Origin: Membranipora membranacea
Lineage: Eukaryota > Bryozoa > Gymnolaemata > Cheilostomatida > Membraniporidae
DNA length: 64,000 nt
Direction of reading: 5' to 3'
Assembly (NCBI GenBank): GCA_914767715.1
Contig: OU612066.1
Span: 5,773,001-5,837,000, forward strand
Positions 13,401-25,400 of this stretch are shown here, piece by piece. Below the pieces are notes generated by a model. That model was given only the letters and a program-made list of their open reading frames with translations, searched no databases and had not been told where the DNA came from. The translations under genes were made by a program, and so were the position numbers. The stretch's first letter is position 1, and every line of letters begins with the position of its first letter.

Positions 13401-16400
13401 CACTTTGATTCATTCCGCTGCTGCAAGATAGATTGCAGGGCGTCTCTGTTCATTATCAGATAAACCAACTTATCAAAATAGCCCGGACATTGTACACCAT
13501 TGAGCAGGATCACCATGTACTATTGTCAGGTGCAGACAGAACCGCCTTTATCAGGTTGTACTTTACGATATTGCAAGCGTGATCATAAAAGTGTCTACCT
13601 CCAACCCCTCTGCTAGCTTAAACAACACAGTTATATTATATTTAACGGTACAGTGCTTTGCTGCCCTACAACTAAATATAGGGAATCATATTCACTTTTA
13701 TTACTGTACAAATACCCTGTTCAAAATTGTATGCTCGAGAAGTTCTCACTACTGATAAGACTAAGATAAGAGTTGACAGCTAACAAATAAAAATTCTGAA
13801 TTTCTATATTAATCCTCTGACAGGTCAATTTTCTATAAACAATCAATTGGCGACCAACTAAAGGGGAGACAACTAGATATGTAACAAATTTGACAAGGGA
13901 AAAATATTGGCGCATCTACTGTAAGACTAGAGGAGTACAAGAAGCTAGCTGTTGCCAACAATGAGTACTGTGACATGATATTTTTATTTGCTCTTTCAAC
14001 GGTAGAGAATCTCATCCTATACAAATATCTTACAATAAGTGTCTGAAAACCAAGAAAATTATAACTGTGTAGGAAAAAGAGAATAAAACAAAAAAGTATA
14101 CTTTCATATATTTCAGACTCCAGGGGACCCATGAAATTCTTTCTAATTATGGATTGTTCTAATTACAAAACAAACAAATTACAAACAGACTTTCTTTTCA
14201 ACATAAAGAAATATTTTATTTGTTATTTTGTGCTATGTAATTGAAATAAAACACTGATGACTGAGTGAGCAGAAGTACTCACTGAATTGGATAAGCAAGG
14301 TTGACAGCTTTGATTATGAGTGTAAATCCAGATAATGATCACTCGCTTTGTCTGCAATGTCAAAAACAAACCTCTGAACGAGGAGCTGCAGTCTTCCATG
14401 ATCAGAACAACTTCGAGTCATGAGCCTTCTGAATGTGGAGCTACTTTATTTCTCGGTCAGAGAAAACAACTTCGAATTAACAGGTTGTAAACACCATTGG
14501 CCGAGCTGGCACACTTGGTGTCTGAAATTTCGTATTACCAGGCGTCGAACTAACCAGCTTACTCTGTTTATAGAATCAAGAAATGTAAAATACATTATCT
14601 TCGATTTAAACAATTCCAGCGTATCCAACTGATAGAGTTATGTCCTAGCTGGAACAAATTCCTTTTCCAGGATAGCGTGTCTGATCTATGTGATGATTGT
14701 ATGAATCCCACATATTTAGGAGATTGTGCAGCCAGAGTTTCTTTTGACTCTTCTAGCTGCCTCCTCACGGCGTCTTCTTTCTGCAGTAGCCTCTTGACTG
14801 AGCCGATCTACAGGAGATAAAATTTAAGTGACATTGAAATCAATACTTTTTTGGGTTTTAATGACTACAATAAAGATCAGTTGCCAGTTTCGAGGGGGGG
14901 GGCTGGATTCAATAAGAAACATAAAATCCGCATCTAATAAACTAACCTTAGTTCCCATGCAAAAAAGAGAGGTTCAACAATCACCCACAAATTCACATAT
15001 TATTTCTATGTGATTGTTATCAGAATTCATTGAGTGCGTGGGCGGAGCTGATTCAACCATGGATAAGGACTTGCTTAGTCTGAGCCCCCCAGACTTTGCC
15101 CCCTGTCCGACGGCCCCCCGGAGGGGAAAAAGTCTGAGAACAATGCAGGATTTCGATGGAGTTGTCTGCTCTTGAGTGTTATAAGTTAATCAAGGGGAGC
15201 ACTAAAACTGCAATATCTATTGATTTCTATTCATGCCACCTACTATATTGCTCCAGGTATGAGAGTATTCCAGTCAGACTCTGGGAAAAGTAGCCTCATG
15301 TTTGGGAAATACCCATGAGCAGAGATATTCACTGCCAAGTAGTGAAGAAAATGTCAGCCAGAATTTCTTTCATTTTGAATAAGGGCGGTCATTCATGACA
15401 TTGACAAAAGGTCATACAATGTGTATTATTGGACCCTAGGCTATATGAAGTAAGATTAATGTAGAAGTAATGAGAGGAAAAATCCAAGCAAATCCTGCAC
15501 AGTGCGTAGACTAGGACTTGCTAGGATCTAGCAAAAAAAGTAGAGAAGTATTAATTATCCAAGATTTATCAACCTCTTCATTGAGACGCCCCCACTTGAT
15601 CGAAATTCCGACCCAGCGCTTGACTGATTTGAATTTGAGAGAACGCCACACCATATCAGATAGTAGAAAGGCTTTTTGTGATTGTAACTGACTTTCTTAT
15701 CTCAAATTATGACAAAGTTGTAGGACTAATATCAAAATTTAGGACATGTATACTAGTGTACATGAGGAAAGTATATATAGATGGAGTTGGTATGTATGCT
15801 AACAACATTGACTTATCTTTATCTACGCAAAAAATGGTTGAGTTGTTTGCAACGCCACAATCCAATCTTGCAGTGATACCTATTTGTTGCTGCTTCAACT
15901 CTTGCAGAAAGGAATTGGACATTTACCCATAAACAAACCTGGTCATATGCTAGAAAAGGTTTTCACTCAGCTTACTTGTGATGTTTTGCATAGGCTGAAG
16001 GTAGTTATTCTTCATCCACGAGGCCTTGCAGAGCATCACCTTACTGACTCTTTGCCTCTGTCCACGAATAAGTACACTGCTACTAGCTTTGAAGTTTGTC
16101 TCAGTAGAGCTGAGCTCCAGAAATCTGTTGTCTAATTCTGGTATACCTTCAGGCATCACAGATATACACTTATCTAAAGCAATAAAAATTAAAAATTAAA
16201 AAAAGAAATTCAATTTTTGAATTGATTGTTTTCATTAATACTTGCCTCTCATAAATTTTCATATTTTTATATTACAAAAGAAGCTCTGGACTTTAAACAA
16301 GTTTCACCATGCAAGTTTCACATGGTTATAATGTGCCATGATCCTAAGACAGGTGAGATTGTGGAATGTCTTATGACCCACCGTCTAGCTCTGTAGGATT

Positions 16401-19400
16401 GAGGGACAGACAAAGAGCAATCAAGGCCTTCTCATCATTGTCATAAAGTGTCCAGTAGTATTCATAGTCTCCAAGTTTGTTCAGTCCAGACTCACCTGTC
16501 AAGTCCAGCACAGAGCACATACCTAGGGTAGCAGAGATCTGACCATTATTTTAAACTTATCATGGTTAATAACAAAATCCCTGATTTTTGGTGGGATGGT
16601 GGCGGTGCAATAATATACAATGCATGCACATGTGCCTGCAGGTCTAGGGCCTCTACAGATACTAAGCTACACAGTATATCAATAATAATAGAAGCATAGA
16701 GCTACAACAGGATCTATGGTAAAAGTACATAACAATAACATGCTAGAAGTTGTCATCCTATTTAGATCGTTATTTATTTATTTATTTACGGATAACAAAG
16801 TTACATGTAACTGGTTGACCTCTGGAAAAAGAAAATAAAACATGATAAGCCTACTACCATAATTAAATACAGAGTAAATTATAATGAATAACACATAACA
16901 ATATTGGTTATGAATTATGAAAATATAAGTATTGAAGAAAAATAAGTTACAGCAAAAAAGGGCTGATTCTGCGGAGACAGTTACATCGGCTCCTAATTCA
17001 TTTATGTGCTTGTTTGGGTTCGTACTTACAGTTTAGATAGTACATTAGCCTTGCTCTGTCATTGTTCGGTACAGAACATGAGCGCCCCGTCTCCTTAATT
17101 CCAGTCTGGGTTCTGCTTCCTACCAAGGTCATAGTAAAAATTCAACGTGAAAGATTAATGTCGTAGGCCTGAGAGTTTGCAGGCAAGCTAACGCCTGCAA
17201 TAAAAGCTTTGCAGCTTTTGTGTCATTTTATGCATTTGCTTCTTATTGCTGCTGATAATATTATATTATCATCGTTTAATGGTTGAGCGCAAAACTGTGA
17301 CAACCTGTGCCAAACTGCACCAATCTGTCTCTTTGCTGTGGAAAATATTATCATCATTTAATGGCTGGGCGCAAAACTCTCCGTCAATGGAAGACGACAC
17401 AGACCGGAACTCAGGCAAATCCTCGCCACACGTTTTTATCATTCTGTGGTGGTTCAAAGACATCTCTCAAAAGCCTACTGATATTCATCATGCCATGACG
17501 GCACTACAATGAACTTTATTTAGGGATAGAGAAGCATATCAGGCGAAACACTGTGTTCGTGAACTAAGGGGTAACATCGCTATTTAAGCAGACCGAAACC
17601 TGGTCCTGTATAAACCTCTCTACACCTCAATTTTGAGGAAGCAGAATGTTGTCATCCTTTCCCTAGAGTCACACATTTCTGCTGCATGGACCTCGTAGTT
17701 GTAAGTTTCCAAGTTACATAGCTACCACTAAAAGTTGGCAATCTTACCTCACTGCAAAACGGATTAGTAACTGTCTACCCAATCTCACACTTAAGTCAAA
17801 CTTTCTCCGGATACCTGACCTGATCCTGAGTTTACTTATTTTTTCGGCCCTGTATTTTGTAGATCATAGAATATACATTGTAGATGTATTCATGAAGAGA
17901 CTTTAGTTGGCCATTCTCATGCTAGACTACTACCAACAAATTCTATACTTTGAGAAGTTTGCACCCATCAATCCAGTTGCACTAAAGCGACAATGAAGGT
18001 TTGAGTCGATCATGTTGATAATGGTGGAAGGCAGGATTTTCTAGGATCTTATATAGTTCCGTATTTATGCTCCAATGTAGGTGTCTTCTCCTGGGAGTTT
18101 TATACTCATGTTGTCAGTGCAAATTAGAAGTTTGTGGAACTATAGCAGTTGCTGGGTATTTTATTATTGAAATCGGACAATTAATTAACATTGATAGTAT
18201 ATGTAACAGGATTATATTATTTAAAATATTTTAAATATTTCATGTTTAGGGAGGCCAACGCCAGATGCTGAACATGATAATTGCCCTGCACACTAAGTTG
18301 AAGCTTGGGCCTACATAATGCTACATTTTCCTTTCTCCAATTTCTTCACCCGTACTTCTAAAGCTTCATTCTTTTGTCGCAGTTCTTGTTCATTGTTCGT
18401 CAGCTGGTGTATATTTTGTTGGAGTTGTTCACTCTTAGCCTTAGCTTGTTTGAGCTCTCTCTCCATTGCCCAGTGATCAAGTTCTTGCTCCTGTTTCTGC
18501 CTTTCTGCAGCACTAACTCGAGGTTCATCTGGTTGTTCCGCTTTTATTTTGTTCAGCACCCTGGCCTGATCAGCCCGTGTGTTCTTGAGACTTTCTTGTT
18601 TGGCTATAATCAGAAATACATGACAACCTCTCCATTAATATCATTTGACTGCTATCTACTGCTGTGTCAGTCATGATTTACAATTTGGCCTGCATTGTGA
18701 CAGTGGAGGGAGAGCAACTCCGAATGCAGGCAGATGGATCAAACTTAGACTTGTCACTCGGCTATTTTTTGTGTTTTAGCCGGGTGACAAGGCTTATATC
18801 AAACTCTGTCTAGTCATCTACTGTTGATGTGTGACTTCTGTAACATTATTGATAACTGATTATTTCAAGATTGAGCAAGGAGTAATACAGGAGAATAACT
18901 CCTCGCTCTGACATCTCTTTACCTGTAATATCAGCTATTGGTTCACTGTGGTATCTATGTATCCAGCACTCATTGTACGTCATCACTTTATGTACTGGTA
19001 TCTGTCTACCCTCTATCTGAATTCTCTCTACTACAGTAAACTTCCTCTTAGCTTCTCCCATCTCATAGAATCCGTGCTTACAGGCGTGGCTGTTTTTCTC
19101 AAACAAACATTTATCTGTAAATTATCAGAACAATTAGTGTCATTGAATGATAAATTCTAGCCATAGCGATAATTACACCACTTTCACCATTCATTTTCAA
19201 TAGTAACAAGATTTTAGTCCACATTTTAATAACATTTGTCCACAAAGCCTGCAATGACACCTGTGGAATGTACTTTATTGTTTGCCTCAATCTAAGTATC
19301 AAACTTGTTATGACGGGAAAGAACCGATTTATCTTCATAATATATGATTACTTCCTCATTGGTTTAGGCAGATTATATGCAGCGATAAATCAATATTATT

Positions 19401-22400
19401 GAGAGTTCCCTTTCCCTAAGGTTGCCTTCAAACAAGTCAAAACAGCTATAATTTACTCTGATCGAGGAGTTCTTCGCTCTGGGTGTTTCAAACAAACAAA
19501 TTTCCCTGAACAGGTCTTGGCAGATGAATGCAATTTTTTATAGTTAAATAAATGAAGAATCACACTCACTCTTTAACATTGGAGGCCCGAACTGGAGGCC
19601 ATATTTGAGAAGCCTCTCCTCTTCTTCGTCTGTGAGGTTGTCAAATCTCTTGTAATCACAGAGTCGTGTAAACCCTGGATCTGTCTTCATGCTCGGTATC
19701 ACATTCGAAATACCTGAAGAAAATTTGACATTGCTATTATTATAGTTACAAGGGAATCCGGCTGAGTTTACCAAATACAACATGGCAGGTGTTGGAAATT
19801 AGAATGGTGTGGGTTGTAAAGCGCAAACCAATTGCAGGGAGCTTGTTATTATGGTAGGTGGTAGCCTATCTTGACACGCTCCCCCAACCAACAAAGCTTG
19901 TCAAAACAGGCTACGTATGTGGCTGACTTTGGGCAGCCCCTATCGGTGATATTTATGTAATTTGTCATGGCTTTGCAAACTAGGCTACTGAGTCTGATAT
20001 AGTATTTTTTGTGAAATATTGCTACAATGATTCACAATTATTAAGCAGACAATTGGTCCAATGCCTAAGAATAAGACTAAAAACCAACTTCTAAATAATT
20101 CTGTCAGTTATTGTATCATAATTCCTTAGCAGCAGCTCACCCGTCCTGTCTTACACTTTATCATTATGGCAGCTACTCAGGCACAGAGAAGCTATAGAAG
20201 TGTACAGATAAGTAGCACCTTATGGTTAAGTAACACCAGAGACTATGCATATTTGGATATTAAGCTATGGATATCTCTAGTCGCCGGTTAAACTCCATCG
20301 TACTTACAGTCCAAGTAGAACATGAGTTTAGCTCTGCTATCGTTACCCACATTCTTCAGACAATTTCTTCCTTCTGATGCTGCTGCCATGTTTATAGATC
20401 TCACTGCCACACTGTTTCCCTGTCAGAACTCTACTGATGATCTAACTCTAAGCTGTCTCTTGTTTGCTTGCAGACAGGAAAATTTTGAACTCCCTTATTT
20501 CCTCAAACATCCTCAGCTACAGACTGGCATTTATCCCTCTTTTGTGTTGCTGCCAAAAGCTGACGTAACAATTGTATTGTATTTCATTTCACTTGAACCA
20601 ATAACATTAACATATTATGTAGTAAGAAAATTTGTATTAAATTACTTGGTGTGTGTTGACTGTTGGAAAAAGAAACTGCCAGCTATGATTCATCAGTTAG
20701 TTCAGTGGGTTAATTTGGATATCCTTATAGTCATCATTTCCCTGTTATAGTGTTATTAGTGTCATGTAAACGAAGCCTCAACTCCCTAACTTCTGCATTC
20801 TTTTATTTTGTATATTATTGTGACATGTTATGTCACTCATTTAGGCCACATGATAGGCCACATGATTGATCACATGATAGAACACTTGCTCTCATCTTTC
20901 TTGTCCATCTGTTCCCTGACCTGAGTGAGCTCTCGGCGCATCTGCTCGTTATCCCTCCTGAGCTGGTCCATCTCTCGCTGTCTCCTGTCCTCGGCTCCCT
21001 GCTGCCGCCGCTGATCAGCCGCCTGCTGCCGCCTCTCATTGGCTATCCTCTCAAACTCTCTCCTCTGTACCTCTGGGTCTTCTTCGTTCACGTGACCTTG
21101 ACCTATAGCTAGCCGAGGCTGAGGTCGTTGTGCCTTGATCTTATCTTCATGTTTATCTATGAATAGGATGGTGATAACTCGATAGAATATTAGATGAGAT
21201 TTAATTTGCAAACCTCCGACAAAGTACAGGCCTCAATTGTAATGCAGGCTCTTAAAAGCAACAAACCAGGAATAAAATGATGGATGACACTCATTGATAC
21301 GGAAAGAAATTATTTTAGTGGTGGCTATTAATGCTCATTAAAAGTCGTCTTCTCCTTGGATTAGCAATTTTAATGCATCTCCGTTTCTAAAACAGTAGGG
21401 TTCTACCTGTTATGGTGGTGATTGGATCGTAGTAATATCTGTGCATCCAGCAATGTGTGTATGTCATAAGCTTCTGAACCCTCTTTTGCTGTCCTGCTAT
21501 AAGTATCTGATTCACCGCAACAAATCTGGTGTGGGCGGCCGTCAACTCATAAAACTCGTTCTCAGAGTTATCTCCTTCTTTTTTGAAGATGCACTGATCT
21601 GAAATGTATGGGGAGGTGTTTGTCGACATTGTGTAATTACAAACTGAGTCCTTTTTTTGTAAAAAAAGAATATTATCTGGCTTGATAAATGGTATCACCT
21701 GTTTTGGACTTGTGTCAGTTGGCAAACAATCGGGCCTTCACCTCTATGCCTATATAATCACCTCACAAAAGGATAGGCCTAGGTACTAGGGACATATCAA
21801 CTGTTCAGAATTCATTAATAGAAAGTCCACTGACGAGACAACACCCGCATTACAGATAACTTAATCAGAGCCAATATGCGGTCAGTCTCTGCGGAGAGTA
21901 ATGTGGGACCCGTTTGTATAGTGAATAAGGCTGCTATCTGGGTGACGAAAAGCTTACATACCATCAAGAAGGTGTGGACTGAGTGAGAGACAGAAATGTA
22001 GCAGGTTCTCCTCCTCATCCTGTGTAAGCATGTAGTCCTTGTAGTTTCTCAGTCTCCTGAATCCTGGCTCATTCTGCATATCAGGTATTACTGAGCAAAT
22101 GCCTGCAACAGTAACACAAACATGTAAAAAAGTCAAGCTCGTACCATTGCTTCATTCCTACAACAACCATGTCCATGCCTCACCTCTTTCCCTGCTTCAT
22201 TTCCACCCTCTCATGTAAGAATCCAAACTCAGCTGTGCAAAAAGCTATAAGAGGACTTACTATTCATGTAGAACATCAGCTTTGCTCTGTAATCATTTGG
22301 TACTTGAGCCGGAGTGCCAGTTTTATTGAGCCCAACTTGGAGTCGTCCTCCAGCAACAGCCATAGTCGCCTAGAGGCCGAGTCAGGTAGATGTGTCAGTC

Positions 22401-25400
22401 AGTCAGTCTTATGAGTCAGCGAGGTTCTAATCATGCAATAAACTCACTAAAGAAACTGTTTTGCAGTTCAAAAGCCAGGGCAGTTTTGCTTTATATCTCC
22501 AGCACTATTCTTATCATTATCTTCAACAAACTAGATAATTTTGATGAAGTATTTAGTATGCAAGTAACTTTCTTATCAAATTATACAGACCCTATGTCCT
22601 GTATCCCTACCTGCAACGGTCAAACATGTTTACAGTATTACAATGTTAAGAGCAATCAATCGAAATGTTGAATGGGAATTCCATGTCTACATAAACTGTG
22701 TGTAGAACTGAAACTTCCTCCTGCTTACTTGATAGTTTGATCGATTAATATCGACTTGACATATATTTTCTAAAATAGCTGTGGTGATTGATGATAAGAG
22801 GCCATATGATTTAGTGCTTTTGTTTGTAGATAAAGGACTGTTTCATTCAGTGATGCTCATATGTATTTCTGAATTAAATTTCATATAGCCTCGGCGCAAG
22901 TTTATTTTTTTGTTTTTACTTTTTGACCACGTGACGAGGCTTCATTTTATCACATATGATAGCTTTTCTCTCAATACTAATAAATATTGAACCCTTTCAC
23001 TTTCTATTTACTCCCTTTTTACTGTCTCAAACCTGGCTTTTTATTTCTTAGAGCGAAGAGATGAGTGGGATTCTACGGGACAAATCGCTTATGAGAAAGC
23101 TTGTAAAAGATATGGAGTTATTGTATCATCATCCTTCCACAACAAACTGAGATTTGCTAATTCTATAGACTTAGGATATTATGGAGTGGGGGTTGCTGGA
23201 GCTAAGGCTATAGCAGTCGCTTTCTGTGTAAGTTCAACAAAGTAGGCACTTTGCGTATGTGTAACCGATCAGTTCAGGGTGGTAATCTTTGCACCGTAGC
23301 ATTTGGATTGATTTAGATGTGTTTGAGTTCTCAAACTGAAAAGTCCCCACGACCGCGCTATAGAAAAATTGTAAAGAGGTCAATCTGGCTAATTTTGGCA
23401 CTGTCGCTATGGTGCTGAGAGACTTGTCTGACAGAGTGGATCTGCAAGCAGTGTGCTAAGTAGGAAATTTCTGCCTCACTTGTATTATGTTAGACAGCTA
23501 TGACAGTTGTTACCCCATGTACAGTAAGAAGACAACTCTTAACTTAAAAGCATCTTCAACCTCCTCAATATCTATTATTATGTTGAGAGTCATTCTATTC
23601 AATTTGAGGGTTGCCATACTTAACACAGATTATAGGTCTTGTTGTCATGAACATTCGTTGGAGTGATGACTTGTACTAACTACTGTATCATGTAAACTTG
23701 ATTTGGTGGCATTACTTTAGTATGTATCAACTGTTGCCTTTAATTTTATGGCCTCATCATACCATGTCTATGTCATTACAAGTGAAGACTGATGTCATTG
23801 CTGCTCATAAATGGTGAAATGATGGTTGAAACAAAGCAAAATTAATTAACATAACCAATTGTTTTACCATTAACCAGTTCGATCAGATTTGTCTCGCCTC
23901 AATAATCAGCAATGAAAACAACTGCTGTTATCTGCTAAGGCTATCTGGTTGATCCATGATATCCAACTTTTATCTCGCTGAATCCTGAATCTGAGAATGC
24001 TGAAGTTTGCATGCGTGTTTGAAAATTTGGCACTTGTTTCTATCCGGAGCAAGATGATTGTTGACGGCCTTGATGCGCCATCTGTATTTGCCATTTCCAA
24101 TCAATGATATTAAGACTATTCAAAGGTTCACATATCAAATAGTGGAACTCTACTGAGAGCAGAAGTGCAACCTTTGCCTGAAACCTGAAACAATGATCTG
24201 ACCACAGAGTAAGGATATCCTTACTCTGTGGTCTGACTGAGAAATCCCTAAACGGAAAGGAGGCTGATATAACTAATATGAATCGCTTGTGTTGCGTATC
24301 TTTCTTTAAAATGCAGTTTTGTGCTATTAGACCTAAACTTGCAATCTAACCCTCAGTGGCTGATTTACTCTGAGATATAAACTTATTGGCAAACATTAAA
24401 ATTCCTGTCAGAATAGTGATTACTAAATACCCATTCATCCGTCAGCAGATGTGGTTTTAACATTAATTTGAGGGCAGAAGATTAATTTTGCATCAGTCAA
24501 AAGTTTGACTGTTGTGACCACAAATTTTTATGTTTGACGCATCAATAGATCGTGTATTAACATTCCATGCAGTTCAAAGCAATATAAAATCCAGAATGGT
24601 TTACTTTGCAGCATAGCATTTCGGTTATTCGGCCACCGCTGAGATTAGTATGGGCGGGTAGACTGACCCGTGCTACACAGCTAAAATACGAAAAAGATGG
24701 ATGTTCTTCCTTGGACTGATTGATTGTGTTGATTATGTGAAGATGACAGCTCTCCGTATTTGGCAGCGCCTGTTGTCAGCGTACTAAGTCTGACCGGCAA
24801 AATAAGTTGAAATAACAATCAGCCATACAATCAAGTGGAGAGGCCAGACATAATATCTACTATGAAGTAAACAAAATTTCATAACTTTTTGTCCATCGTA
24901 GCAAAAAAACCTATTTTTTCATCTGGTCATTACAGGCGAACTGACATTGGTTGGCACATGGACAATAGATTGTTGCAGCAGGATATAAGTGGTGTTGGCT
25001 CTTTTTGCAGTCTTTATTGACATAAATTCTGCAGGCGTAAAAAATGTAATTCCTTGCGTAGCAAATCTCATGCTTTATACAACCGATACACAAATAAATT
25101 TTGCACCTAAATACAAGACGAGCATTGCGTATTTTGGAACGCTGAGGAAAAGATAAAAAATCTTTACATATTTTGATGTCTGCAAGGATGCGCAGACGCA
25201 AGTCAGTAAGGCAAAACAAGGAAAATACTTGAATGTTGAAAAAATTTGGTTTTAAAGTTCCTGAGAATTTTTTGCAATGTATTCATATATTCAGAACAAA
25301 AAATAGGCTGAAATCAAAATGAAAGGAAGAAAAATGTATGGCATGAATCAACTGCTCTTTCATATATAGGAAATTTTTCAGCAGTCTGTGTAATGTGTAT

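Larger units (their letters stand above)
10885..14810. repeat. Segmental duplication, unit B (contains copy 4 and last exon of copy 3)
   Basis: Counterpart of unit A in direct orientation. It begins with a shared 3' flank (ATGATTCAC then GATTTACA and GGTTGGT; near 10888 and 7743) and ends at the last exon of copy 3. The intergenic stretch 12750-14700 holds no gene, only sequence shared with unit A. Confidence 0.7.

Noticed and set aside
24911-25219. Cys-rich open frame on the minus strand downstream of the MADF-BESS gene
   Set aside because: Eleven cysteines in about 60 residues look zinc-finger-like, but there is no ATG start, no matching family pattern and no clear link to the gene above.
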